Assembly (NCBI GenBank): GCA_003648455.1
Contig: QMPG01000026.1
Location: forward strand, 1 to 18,359
Reading direction: 5' to 3'
Origin: Bacteroidota bacterium
Lineage (GTDB): Bacteria; Bacteroidota; Bacteroidia; Bacteroidales; B39-G9
DNA: 18,359 bases
The position numbers and the translations under genes are program-made. Below the pieces are notes generated by a model, which saw only the letters and a list, made by a program, of their open reading frames with translations, was not told the DNA's origin and searched no databases. Numbering within the stretch: position 1 is the first letter of the stretch; every line of letters starts with the position of its first letter. Below are positions 6,239-14,401 of this stretch, one piece after another.

Positions 6239-8338
6239 ATGAAAAAATTATTATTTGTGTTTTTGGTAATTGGCATTGTATCATGCAATAAGCAAAACAA
6301 AAGATTAAATTATCCCATGACAAAAAAAGTTGATACAGTTGATACATATTTTGGAACAAAAGTTGCCGACCCTTATCGTTGGTTAGAAGATGACAATTCA
6401 CAAGAGACAGGCGAATGGGTTAAGGCTCAAAATAAAGTAACAAACGAATATCTTGCACAAATCCCTTATAGAGATAAAATTAATAAACGTTTAAAAGAAT
6501 TGTGGAACTACCCAAAATTATCTGCACCTTTTAAAGAAGGAGGTAAATATTTCTATTTTAAAAATGATGGTTTACAGAATCAGAGTGTTTTATATATTCA
6601 GGATGATTTAAATAGTGAAGCAAAAGTGTTGCTTGATCCAAATACTTTATCAGATGATGGAACTGTTGCATTAGCAGGACTTGATGTGTCAAAAGACGGG
6701 AAATTTCTTGCTTATAGTATTGCAAAGTCAGGTTCCGATTGGAATGAGATTTTTGTGAGAGATATTAAAACAGGAAAAGATTTAGAAGATCATATTAAAT
6801 GGGTGAAATTTTCAGGTATTTCGTTTTATAAGAAAGGTTTTTACTATTCTCGTTATGATGAACCAAAAGAAGGTTCTGAGTTAACAAAATCAAATGTATT
6901 TCAAAAAGTATATTATCATAAAATTGGCGACGAGCAATCAGAAGATAAATTAATTTATGAAGATAAAAAACATGCAAAAAGAATGTTTGGTGCAAGTGTT
7001 TCTGAAAATGAAAAATTCTTGTTCTTATATGAAAGCGAAGCCGGTGATGGGAATTCTCTATATTATAAAGATTTAACAAAGTACAATTCAGAGTTTGTTA
7101 AGTTAGCCGATGGATTTGACTATGAATATGGAGTAGTTGACGTTATTGATAATAAATTGTTGGTAAGAACAAATTTTGAGTCACCAAGATATAAATTAAT
7201 AAGCATTAATCTTAAAACGAAGAAAAGAAAAGATTTTATTCCTGAGAGTGAAAATGTTTTAAGAAGTTGCTCATTAGTTGGAGGTAAAATCGTTTTATCA
7301 TATATGAAAGATGCTCACAGTAAAGTTGAAGTATACAATACTGATGGTGTTTTTGATTATGAATTAGAATTGCCCGGATTAGGAACAACAGGTGGAATAA
7401 ATGGAAAAAAAGATGATAATATTGGATTTTATGTTTTTACATCATTTACTACACCAAGCGTAATTTACAAATATGATTTTACAACAAAAAAATCAGAAAT
7501 TTACAGTAAGCCTGAAGTTAATTTTAATCCTGATGATTTTGTTACCGAACAAGTATTTTTTGAGAGTAAAGACGGTACAAAAGTGCCAATGTTTATTTTC
7601 TATAAAAAAGGACTTGTGTTAGATGGTAACAACCCTACATTAGTTTATGGATATGGAGGATTTAATATTAGTTTAACCCCATATTTTTCGCCAAGAAGAA
7701 TTTTTTGGATTGAGAATGGAGGTGTTTTTGCTGTTGTAAACCTTAGAGGTGGTGGCGAATACGGAAAAGAATGGCATGAGCAAGGAACAAAATTGAATAA
7801 ACAAAACGTGTTCGACGATTGTATTGCTGCTACAGAATATTTGATTGAAAAAAAATACACTTCTCCTGAGAAGCTTGCTTTAAAAGGCGGTTCAAACGGA
7901 GGTTTGTTAGTTGGTGCTGTTATTAATCAACGACCTGATTTATATAAAGCAGCTATTCCTGAAGTAGGAGTGATGGATATGCTTCGATATCATAAATTTA
8001 CAATTGGTTGGGCTTGGGCAAGCGATTACGGTACAAGCGACGATTCTGTTCAATTTAACAATTTAATTAAATATTCTCCTTTGCATAATATTAAGGAAAA
8101 TGTTGAATACCCTGCTATAATGGTAACAACAGCCGACCACGACGACAGAGTTGTTCCTGCTCATTCATTTAAATATATAGCTACTTTGCAGGAAAAATAT
8201 AAAGGTAACAAGCCTGTTCTTATTCGTATCGAAACAAAAGCGGGGCACGGTGGTGGAATGCCAACATCAAAACAAATTGATGAATATACAGATATCTGGT
8301 CTTTTATTTTTTATAATATGGGAATTACTCCTAAATAA
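6239..8338 (+). CDS. Prolyl oligopeptidase, family S9A, predicted lipoprotein
   Basis: This is a 699-residue serine peptidase that should cleave short peptides after proline. The N-terminus MKKLLFVFLVIGIVSC fits a lipoprotein signal with acylated Cys16, so the enzyme is probably membrane-anchored and periplasmic. The S9A start motif DPYRWLEDD is at about 41-49. Residues about 70-430 form the beta-propeller, and the rest the alpha/beta-hydrolase domain. The catalytic triad is readable: Ser552 in GGSNGG, Asp635 in DHDDRVVP, and His670 in AGHGGG. The arginine after the DD pair (Arg637) matches the substrate-binding Arg of the pig enzyme. The spacing Ser-Asp-His (83 and 35) is close to the pig enzyme (87 and 39). 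It stands alone, with its own promoter candidate and a following hairpin. Family certain; physiological substrate unknown. Confidence 0.97.
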   Translation: MKKLLFVFLVIGIVSCNKQNKRLNYPMTKKVDTVDTYFGTKVADPYRWLEDDNSQETGEWVKAQNKVTNEYLAQIPYRDKINKRLKELWNYPKLSAPFKEGGKYFYFKNDGLQNQSVLYIQDDLNSEAKVLLDPNTLSDDGTVALAGLDVSKDGKFLAYSIAKSGSDWNEIFVRDIKTGKDLEDHIKWVKFSGISFYKKGFYYSRYDEPKEGSELTKSNVFQKVYYHKIGDEQSEDKLIYEDKKHAKRMFGASVSENEKFLFLYESEAGDGNSLYYKDLTKYNSEFVKLADGFDYEYGVVDVIDNKLLVRTNFESPRYKLISINLKTKKRKDFIPESENVLRSCSLVGGKIVLSYMKDAHSKVEVYNTDGVFDYELELPGLGTTGGINGKKDDNIGFYVFTSFTTPSVIYKYDFTTKKSEIYSKPEVNFNPDDFVTEQVFFESKDGTKVPMFIFYKKGLVLDGNNPTLVYGYGGFNISLTPYFSPRRIFWIENGGVFAVVNLRGGGEYGKEWHEQGTKLNKQNVFDDCIAATEYLIEKKYTSPEKLALKGGSNGGLLVGAVINQRPDLYKAAIPEVGVMDMLRYHKFTIGWAWASDYGTSDDSVQFNNLIKYSPLHNIKENVEYPAIMVTTADHDDRVVPAHSFKYIATLQEKYKGNKPVLIRIETKAGHGGGMPTSKQIDEYTDIWSFIFYNMGITPK

Positions 8339-8362
8339 GATTATTTAAGACTAAAATTTTAA

Positions 8363-8393
8363 AATCTGCCGGATTTCAAAAATCCGGCAGATT
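8363..8393. terminator. Strong hairpin after the prolyl oligopeptidase gene
   Basis: A perfect 14-bp stem (8363-8376 with 8380-8393) closes a 3-base loop around the GC-rich core CTGCCGG/CCGGCAG. There is no T run on the + side. It is a likely transcription end or mRNA stabiliser; as an intrinsic terminator it is atypical. Confidence 0.7.
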
Positions 8394-8444
8394 AATTATG
8401 AATATACTTATTACTAATAATTAAGTTTTTTTACATAAAAATAA

Positions 8445-9083
8445 ATGAATTACGACTACATTGTTATTGAAGGAAATATTGGAGCAGGTAAAACATCATT
8501 GTCAAAAATGCTTGCCGAAAAGTTTAATGCAAAGTTAATTTTAGAGCAGTTCGCAGATAATCCTTTCTTACCAAAATTTTATGATAATCCTGATCGATAT
8601 TCGTTCCCTTTAGAGTTATCGTTTCTTGCCGACAGGTATAATCAGTTGAAGAAGGATCTTTCTCATCGTGATTTATTTAAGAGTTTTACTATTTCTGATT
8701 ATTATTTTATGAAGTCGTTAATTTTTTCAAAATCTACTTTGCAGGATGATGAATATAATTTATATCGACAGATTTTTGATATAATATATAATCAATTACC
8801 AAAACCCGATTTATATGTTTATCTGCATCTTACTACAGATAATTTAATAAAAAATATAAAAAAACGTGGGCGTGATTATGAGCAAAATATTACTGAAGAT
8901 TATCTAAAAAAAATTCAAAATAGTTATTTCGATTATTTTAAGCAACAAAAAGATTTCAGAACATTAATAATTGATACAAATGATATTGACTTTGTTAATA
9001 ATCACAAAGATTATGAATTAATAATTGATACAATTTTTAATAATGAATATAAGATTGGCACAAACAGAGTTGTGTTGAAATAA
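8445..9083 (+). CDS. Deoxynucleoside kinase
   Basis: This 212-residue kinase transfers phosphate from ATP to deoxynucleosides for nucleotide salvage in the cytoplasm. The P-loop GNIGAGKTS is at residues 10-18. PLELSFLADRYNQL (about 49-62) is the substrate-pocket helix. SDYYFMKSLIF (about 84-94) stands where animal and Bacillus enzymes have a DRS or ERS motif; the DY version is familiar in a large bacterial subgroup. KPDLYVYLH and the LID region KKRGRDYEQNI (about 144-154) follow. It lies 106 bases after the peptidase gene with a hairpin between, so a shared transcript is uncertain. In many relatives this domain is annotated as deoxyadenosine/deoxyguanosine kinase or is fused to HPPK (FolK); no such fusion is present here. 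Base specificity cannot be read from the sequence. Confidence 0.93.
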   Translation: MNYDYIVIEGNIGAGKTSLSKMLAEKFNAKLILEQFADNPFLPKFYDNPDRYSFPLELSFLADRYNQLKKDLSHRDLFKSFTISDYYFMKSLIFSKSTLQDDEYNLYRQIFDIIYNQLPKPDLYVYLHLTTDNLIKNIKKRGRDYEQNITEDYLKKIQNSYFDYFKQQKDFRTLIIDTNDIDFVNNHKDYELIIDTIFNNEYKIGTNRVVLK

Positions 9084-9135
9084 ATTGTTTGCAAAAATGT
9101 TTTTTTTATTATTTGTTATTAGACATAATTAATGA

Positions 9136-10512
9136 TTAATTTAAATTCGTTCCTGTTTCTTTTATTTTTTTACAACAATATTCTTCCGAATTAATATTAT
9201 AAGCTAAAAGATTAATTTTGTTATCAAATAAGAAGTCTTTTTCATAAAAGAATTCTTGTTTACCGAAGGCTGGTTCTAAATCATTTAACCAAATTGCTTT
9301 ATCGTCGTATTTTGCAAAAAATGGTTTATTCACCCAATCGGGATTTCTTCCTTGTATGAAACTAAGAGATATAACTTTTTCATCGTTTATTTCGCTAACA
9401 CCATTTATTAAAATTTTACCTGGATTGCTTGACATGCTTGGTCCTCTTACTGTGCGACAAATACCGCTTACTCTTGAATAAGCATCTTTAAAAATATCCC
9501 AAGCTTTAACTAAAGGAACAGCAAAATAATGTTGAGCCCCAGTATCGCGTGCAATAAACATGTAATATGGAATTATTCCCATATTTACTTGTTGCTTCCA
9601 CATTTCTTGCCATATTTCCGATTTGGCATTTATATGATTTAGTAATGGCGATTGAGATCTAATAATGGTTCCTGTGTTTTGAATGTTTGTTATAGCTTTT
9701 TTAACTTCTTGAGTTTCTAATTCAGTATGATGATTAATATGAGCCATTAGTGATAATCTTTTACCTGAATTATTTACTTTTTCAAAAAGTTGTAATAATT
9801 TATTTGCATCAGCATCTTGTGTAAAACGGTAAGGCCAATAACTAAGTGATTTTGTTCCTATTCGAATTGTTTTTAAATTAGGTAAATCTGCTTCAAGTAT
9901 TAAATTAATGTATCTTTCAAAAATATTAACATTCATAGTCATTGGGTCGCCTCCGGTTATAAGAATATCTGTAATTGAAGGATGTTGTTTTATATAATCA
10001 ATTAAAAGATTAATTCGGCTTGCAGCAAATTTTAATTTTTTTATACCGGCAAATTGAGGCCAACGGAAGCAGAAAGTACAGTATGCATGGCATGTTTGTC
10101 CTTGAGTAGGAAAAAATAATACTGTTTCACGATATTTATGTTGAACGCCAAGTAATTTCTCACCTTTAAATACGGGAACATTATGAGATTGTCCATTTGG
10201 TTGCGGGTTTAGTTGTAAACGGATTTCTTTTACTGCTTTTGCTATTGTATCTTTACTTGCCTCGTTTGTTAATAAATCGGCTATTTTTTTATAGTATTTT
10301 GGAATTAACATCCCTTTTTGAGGGAAGTTAAGAATAAACATTGGATCGTTTTCAAAATTATCCCAATCAATTAGGTTATTAATAACATAGTTATTAGTTT
10401 TAAATGGCAGTACCCTTCCAACAACCTCAATATCAAATAATTGTTTTTTTGTCAATTTGCTTATTTGTGGAATATCTTTAAAATTTTTTAATGTATAGCT
10501 TTTGTATTTCAT
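9136..10512 (-). CDS. KamA-family radical SAM protein (lysine 2,3-aminomutase-like)
   Basis: The ATG at 10512 gives 458 residues; the frame also reads back to a TTG at 10518. The 4Fe-4S cluster motif is CHAYCTFC (Cys141, Cys145, Cys148), the CxxxCxxC of radical SAM enzymes. GGDP at 187-190 is the SAM-binding motif of the family. SNPGK ends in Lys366, where aminomutases have the PLP-binding lysine. ARDTGAQHYF (Asp323) aligns with the clostridial motif holding Asp293, which binds the substrate amine. The second substrate Asp (Asp330, seven residues before the PLP lysine) is a serine here. The zinc-site Cys residues of the clostridial enzyme's C-terminus are also absent; the only late Cys pair is at 446-447. 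It should therefore be a PLP-dependent radical aminomutase-type enzyme, but the substrate may not be lysine. It stands alone, convergent with the kinase gene. These comparisons come from knowledge of the family, without an alignment. Confidence 0.88.
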   Translation of the reverse strand: MKYKSYTLKNFKDIPQISKLTKKQLFDIEVVGRVLPFKTNNYVINNLIDWDNFENDPMFILNFPQKGMLIPKYYKKIADLLTNEASKDTIAKAVKEIRLQLNPQPNGQSHNVPVFKGEKLLGVQHKYRETVLFFPTQGQTCHAYCTFCFRWPQFAGIKKLKFAASRINLLIDYIKQHPSITDILITGGDPMTMNVNIFERYINLILEADLPNLKTIRIGTKSLSYWPYRFTQDADANKLLQLFEKVNNSGKRLSLMAHINHHTELETQEVKKAITNIQNTGTIIRSQSPLLNHINAKSEIWQEMWKQQVNMGIIPYYMFIARDTGAQHYFAVPLVKAWDIFKDAYSRVSGICRTVRGPSMSSNPGKILINGVSEINDEKVISLSFIQGRNPDWVNKPFFAKYDDKAIWLNDLEPAFGKQEFFYEKDFLFDNKINLLAYNINSEEYCCKKIKETGTNLN

Positions 10513-10772
10513 GAGCAATGAGTTTATTTCCCTCTATAAGAGAGTAAGTAAATATCTATCGAAAATAATTATTTCGGAATTTATAAATTGCCTTTTAGCA
10601 AGATTTATAAAAATATAAGTGGATTAATATTATTATCTTATTAATATAAGAAGAATTATATTTCCATAATAACAATAATGATTTTTTTTGACTTTTCCAA
10701 ATTTATTGAGCATTTTTTTGTCTTGGAGGTGTTTTAATAATGTTTAAGTGTTATTAAAGGAATGTTGATTAA

Positions 10773-12116
10773 TTATTTTAAATCTCCAGAAAAAAATAAA
10801 TCTTCTTTCAAGTATTTAATTTTGATATTGGCGAGTTCAATATAATAGCTATTATATTGATTATCATTTACTTTAGTTGCAAATTCTTGATACTTTTTTA
10901 GAGCAGTTTTTTTATCGTTTATTATTTCATAAACACATGCAATAAAGAAGATTTGGTCTAAATTTTCAGGATTGTTTTTATATGCTAGTTTATGATAATA
11001 AAGAGCTTTTTTGTATTTTTTAAGCTCTCTATTAATTTCTCCTAGTTTCGAATACATAATTGATAATGTTTTAGTAGGAGATAATAAATCAATTGATTTG
11101 TGAATATAATTACAAGCTTCTTGTTTAACTTTATAAATAGAATCTGATGATAATTTATACCTTATAACAGAATTTGTAGAATCAGTATTTATCATTTTGT
11201 AATGAACAGTATCTAAAGCTAAAGCACAGCCATAAAAATAATTTAAATCAACATCAGAATTGTCTATTTTCATTGCTTTTTCCATTGTTGTTTTAGCAAA
11301 GTGAAAATCATCTGTTTTATATCTTAAAATACCGATGTATTTTATTGTGGAAAATGAAGAATCTCCAAGACTGGCAAGTGAGTTAAAAAAATTTAGAGCC
11401 TCTCTGTTTTTGCCTAATTTTTTTAAAGAATAAGCTTTTATTTTTATAAAAGGTATATTTGAATTATCTTTTTTTAGTATTGAATCACATATAGGCAGTG
11501 CCTTTTTTGTATTGACTTTTAAATAAATTTTAGCAATTTTATATGCTGTTTTTATATTATTAGGATTCTGTTTATATACTTTATCATAATAAAAAATAGC
11601 GCTATCTATATTGTTAATTTTATAATAATTATCTGCTAAGTGAAGCAAAAAAAATGCGTTTGTTGTATCTCGCAAAATATGTTTTTTTAATATAGTTATG
11701 GACTTATTATATTTATTATTGAATTCACATAGAAGTATTTTTTTACTTAAAAGATTGAAATTTGTAGAATCCTTAAGTAAAAGAGTGTCAATAATTGGCA
11801 TAGCATTAAAATACATGCCATTATCGAAATAAAGATTAACTAAAAATTCTTTTAAAACAATATCGGTAGGGGATAGTTCAACAGCTGTTTCTAAATTACT
11901 TATGGCTTGAGAATATTTACCAATATTGTTTAAGGCATTTGCTTTCCAAAAATAATCTTGCGAAAGCTTACTGCCTGTTGTAATATTACTGTCGGCTAAT
12001 TGTATAATCTCATCAAATTTATTCTCAAGAAATAAGATTTCATATTTTTCGCTTTGTGCTTGTAAGCCGAAACTACAAAAGGAAAAGACAATTAATAAAT
12101 AATTTTTGTGATGCAT
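10773..12116 (-). CDS. Exported TPR-repeat protein
   Basis: This 447-residue protein has a signal peptide (MHHKNYLLIVFSFCSFG, cleavage near LQA-QS) followed by tetratricopeptide repeats covering nearly the whole chain. Good repeat cores include NALNNIGKYSQAISNLETAV (about 55-74), FLLHLADNYYKINNIDSAIF (about 155-174), AYSLKKLGKNREALNFFNSL (about 228-247) and CVYEIINDKKTALKKYQEF (about 404-422). TPR domains bind peptides or act as scaffolds; no enzyme motif is seen. The gene lies 114 bases after the M56-TonB gene on the same strand, but a 15-bp inverted repeat stands between. Co-transcription by partial read-through would make it a possible effector or accessory of that signalling pair, which is inference. 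Its name and partner are unknown. Confidence 0.85.
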   Translation of the reverse strand: MHHKNYLLIVFSFCSFGLQAQSEKYEILFLENKFDEIIQLADSNITTGSKLSQDYFWKANALNNIGKYSQAISNLETAVELSPTDIVLKEFLVNLYFDNGMYFNAMPIIDTLLLKDSTNFNLLSKKILLCEFNNKYNKSITILKKHILRDTTNAFFLLHLADNYYKINNIDSAIFYYDKVYKQNPNNIKTAYKIAKIYLKVNTKKALPICDSILKKDNSNIPFIKIKAYSLKKLGKNREALNFFNSLASLGDSSFSTIKYIGILRYKTDDFHFAKTTMEKAMKIDNSDVDLNYFYGCALALDTVHYKMINTDSTNSVIRYKLSSDSIYKVKQEACNYIHKSIDLLSPTKTLSIMYSKLGEINRELKKYKKALYYHKLAYKNNPENLDQIFFIACVYEIINDKKTALKKYQEFATKVNDNQYNSYYIELANIKIKYLKEDLFFSGDLK

Positions 12117-12154
12117 AATGAGAAGTTTTCATTTTGACAAGTAATGGTATCAAA

Positions 12155-12215
12155 ATAGAACACAGATGATTTTTATCTGCGATTATCTGTTTAATCTACG
12201 TCATCTGTGTTCTAT
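12155..12215. repeat. Palindromic repeat unit with ATCTG array, likely terminator
   Basis: A perfect 15-bp stem (12155-12169, ATAGAACACAGATGA, with 12201-12215) encloses 31 bases. Inside and through the right arm ATCTG-like words recur every 9-10 bases (12175, 12185, 12194, 12203). T runs flank the right arm. It lies between two same-strand genes and could end transcription. The words CACAGATGA and CATCTGTGTTCT resemble a repeat that I remember as common in intergenic DNA of several bacterial phyla; copy number here is unknown because only one copy is in the window. Confidence 0.7.
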
Positions 12216-12230
12216 GTTTTTGTGAAAAAA

Positions 12231-13511
12231 TTAATCCAGTTTAAAATTAATAGGAATTGTGAATTGAACATTTACAACTTTTCCTTTATTTTTTCCGGGT
12301 TTCCATTCTGGTAAAGAAGAAACTACTCTTACAGCTTCTTTTTCAAGCAAAGATGCTTCAGTTTTTTGATTTTCATCAGAAGCAGAATCTTTAATAGTTA
12401 GTAGATTAGTTTTTAAAGCTTTAACATCTATAACTTTACCTGTTTTACTAACAGTGAATGAAACATATACTTTGCCTTCAACACCATCCTTTTTAGCTTG
12501 CTCAGGATATTTTATGTTTGTTGCAATTAAATTTCTCAGTTCATTTATGCCTCCTTCAAACTCAGGCATTTCATCTACTTCATAATAAACAGAGTCATTT
12601 GTGTTTTCTATGGTCGCAGATTTTTCAATAACTTTTGCTTTATCGTCATTTTTTGAACAGGCAAAAGCCAGTATTAAAACTGTAACAATTGGCAATAATA
12701 CTAATACTTTTAGTTTTGCCGATTTAGGTGTTTTTATTTTTGTCATCATAATTAATCTTTTTTTAGTTAGTGAACAATTAAAGTTACTGGTAAGCTCATA
12801 GTTTTCAGTACCTGCAATTGAATTAAATATTAACTTTTGATAGTTAATAGAATCGTAACCCTGTTTCAGAACGTCTTCGTCGGCAAGGTATTCGTGAACT
12901 TCTTTCAGCGATTTTCTATATACCCAAATAACCGGATTAAACCACTGAACAATTGTAAATAACTCCAAAATAATTAAATCGATAAAATGAAGTTGTTTGA
13001 CATGAGCTTGCTCATGAGCTATTATTTTCTCCATGTTTTTTTCTGAGATTCCGGAACTATTCAGAAAAATAATGTTTAAAAAAGTAAATGGAGAAATGTT
13101 TTTATTTGTAATTACAAATCGTAAATTATTTGCGTGTTTTATTTCATTCTGTTTTATAATGATAAGCAATTGAAATATTTGTAATACCAAACGAAATAAG
13201 AAAAATGCAACTCCAAAGGCATACAAATAAGTTAATATTTGTTGTGTACTTAGTTTGTTACTGACTATTTGCTCAAATCCATCGGCACCAACAACAACTG
13301 TGCTTAATACATTATTATATATAATTACATCTGAATTACCGTTAAAGTTGAAGTTAAGAGCAGGAATAATAAATGATAATAAAGCTGTTGCTATTAAATA
13401 ATACCGATTAAATAAAAAGAATGTTTCTTTTTGAAGAAAAATTCTATAAATAGAATAAAATAATACCAAACAAATTGCAGTTTCTACTAAATACATTGAT
13501 AAATTATTCAT
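12231..13511 (-). CDS. M56 (BlaR1-type) metallopeptidase with TonB C-terminal domain
   Basis: This 426-residue membrane protein pairs with the BlaI-type repressor encoded just upstream, overlapping it by 8 bp. Membrane helices lie at about 5-24, 35-53, 93-118 and 170-198, and a last one at about 268-284. The zinc peptidase site HEQAH is at 166-170, with HEYLAD (Glu207) as the probable third ligand. By analogy with BlaR1, signal sensing should switch on cleavage of the repressor. The BlaR1 penicillin-sensing domain is absent. Instead residues about 313-426 form a TonB C-terminal domain (PEFEGG, NIKYPEQAKKDGVEGKVYVS, PEWKPGKNKGK), a common Bacteroidota arrangement that should reach across the periplasm. 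The inducer is unknown, and beta-lactam resistance should not be assumed. Confidence 0.93.
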   Translation of the reverse strand: MNNLSMYLVETAICLVLFYSIYRIFLQKETFFLFNRYYLIATALLSFIIPALNFNFNGNSDVIIYNNVLSTVVVGADGFEQIVSNKLSTQQILTYLYAFGVAFFLFRLVLQIFQLLIIIKQNEIKHANNLRFVITNKNISPFTFLNIIFLNSSGISEKNMEKIIAHEQAHVKQLHFIDLIILELFTIVQWFNPVIWVYRKSLKEVHEYLADEDVLKQGYDSINYQKLIFNSIAGTENYELTSNFNCSLTKKRLIMMTKIKTPKSAKLKVLVLLPIVTVLILAFACSKNDDKAKVIEKSATIENTNDSVYYEVDEMPEFEGGINELRNLIATNIKYPEQAKKDGVEGKVYVSFTVSKTGKVIDVKALKTNLLTIKDSASDENQKTEASLLEKEAVRVVSSLPEWKPGKNKGKVVNVQFTIPINFKLD

Positions 13512-13890
13512 GCCTGTCAGTTTTTTGTTTTTTTATTTCCTCTTCAATAATATTTTTCATTTCTTCCATTTCAGTTAAAGATAAATCTTCTTCTTTTGCA
13601 AAGAAAGAAACCATTTGTTGAAATGAATTGCTGAAATAATTGTGAACAAAATTTTTGAAATACACTTTAGTATATTCCTTTTTGTTAATTAAAGGATAAT
13701 ATTCATAAGTTTTGCCGTAAGCCTTGTGAGACACAAAACCTTTTTTTTCTAAAATACGGATGATTGTTGAGACTGTATTATATGCAGGTTTCGGTTCAGG
13801 CAGATATTCAATAATATCTTTTACAAATCCTTTATTTATTTCCCATAGAATTTGTATTATTTGCTCTTCTGCTTTAGTTAATTCTTTCAT
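13504..13890 (-). CDS. BlaI/MecI/CopY-family transcriptional repressor
   Basis: This 128-residue winged-helix repressor starts at the ATG at 13890; a TTG at 13905 would place the start inside the -7 box. Residues about 1-75 carry the DNA-binding domain (KAEEQIIQILWE, then the recognition helix in PAYNTVSTIIRILEKKGFV and the wing GKTYEYYPLI). The C-terminal third (SNSFQQMVSFFAKEEDL, then a charged helix to the end) fits the dimerisation and protease-sensitive part. Its stop codon overlaps the start of the M56-TonB gene, so the two are translated together. Two operator dyads lie directly upstream at 13904-13939, arguing for autoregulation. Family assignment is firm; the signal and the rest of the regulon are not known. 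Confidence 0.95.
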   Translation of the reverse strand: MKELTKAEEQIIQILWEINKGFVKDIIEYLPEPKPAYNTVSTIIRILEKKGFVSHKAYGKTYEYYPLINKKEYTKVYFKNFVHNYFSNSFQQMVSFFAKEEDLSLTEMEEMKNIIEEEIKKQKTDRHE

Positions 13891-13940
13891 GCAACAAATA
13901 TACAACTAATTTTTTAGTTATACAACTAATTTTATAGTTA
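13890..13940 (-). promoter_or_regulatory. Promoter with double BlaI-type operator; near-leaderless start
   Basis: Read on the - strand, TTG (13925-13923), a 20-base spacer and TATATTTG (13902-13895) match the Bacteroidota promoter TTTG-N19-21-TAnnTTTG. Only four bases separate the -7 box from the ATG, so transcription should begin at or within a few bases of the start codon. A 20-bp unit TACAACTAATTTT(T/A)TAGTTA is repeated in tandem (13901-13920, 13921-13940), each with an AACTA/TAGTT dyad. One dyad fills the spacer, the other overlaps the -33 box. Their centres are 20 bp apart, about two helical turns, so bound dimers would lie on the same face. Confidence 0.85.
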
Positions 13941-14042
13941 TTTTATGTATAAATAAACTCTTGCTTCATGAAACACCTATTAATAGGTATATTTAGCTAG
14001 TATTTTTTTTGAAAATAATTAATATTTCGAACTCAGTTTATT
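13941..14042. other. Gap with a 14-bp palindrome upstream of the BlaI operon
   Basis: No gene is seen. ACCTATTAATAGGT at 13975-13988 is a perfect 14-bp palindrome that could be a regulator site, but no divergent gene exists for it to serve. TCGAACTCAGTTTATT at 14027-14042 agrees at 15 of 16 positions with the complement of 18241-18256. Confidence 0.4.
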
Positions 14043-14245
14043 AACCCACTTTATTCATACAAAAACGAAGTAAATTGCATGAATTAGCGATGGATAGTGG
14101 AAAGTAAAGCGGGAGCCAAACCGCCAGCTGGCGGAGAGCTCACGCAAGTAAAGCCCGCATTAGAAGTACCCAAATTTAGGCTTATTAAAAACACCAAATT
14201 TGTTGATAATTTTTAAGCGTAGAAAAATTATGAATTTTTCGGGTT
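14043..14245. repeat. Structured dispersed repeat, copy 2 (203 bp)
   Basis: Same orientation as copy 1 at 5812-5990, with 13 substitutions over 179 aligned bases plus one 24-base insertion at about 14181-14204 bounded by CCAAATTT. The same three hairpins are present: 14053-14062/14075-14084 (one A-C pair here); arms 14109-14116/14138-14145 around CCGCCAGCTGGCGG (14121-14134); and 14222-14229/14233-14240. In the central hairpin an A-T pair of copy 1 is a G-C pair here, changed on both sides. The unit lies between the BlaI operon promoter and the 3' end of the histidine kinase gene. It holds no open frame. Confidence 0.85.
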
Positions 14246-14401
14246 CTCCTTTTTTTTATTGTACTAACAATTATTAAAATATAAATAATCAGCTTGGAAT
14301 GAATCTCTGAAATTTTATAGTCTAATTCATTTTATATTTTTGTGTTCAATTTTCAAAAAATAGAGAAGCGATTTTGTTTCATTTTTAATCTTATTGCAAT
14401 T
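14246..14401. other. AT-rich spacer after the histidine kinase gene
   Basis: This stretch is downstream of the - strand kinase gene. I see no gene, no stable hairpin with a T tract and no convincing promoter in it, so the transcription end of the kinase gene is not identified. Confidence 0.5.

Noticed and set aside
10698..10705. TAAATTTG on the - strand as promoter of the KamA-like gene
   Set aside because: No -33 box lies at the right distance, and the leader would be about 185 bases; such octamers are expected by chance here.
10733..10758. TTTAATAA/TTATTAAA hairpin as terminator of the TPR gene
   Set aside because: The stem is entirely A/T and no T run follows it on the - strand.
12231..13890. 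Beta-lactam resistance (blaR1-blaI) operon
   Set aside because: The peptidase has no penicillin-binding sensor domain and no beta-lactamase gene is nearby; in Bacteroidota such pairs serve other signals.
13891..13905. TTG start for the BlaI-type repressor giving five extra residues
   Set aside because: It would begin inside the -7 promoter box; the ATG at 13890 fits the family N-terminus.
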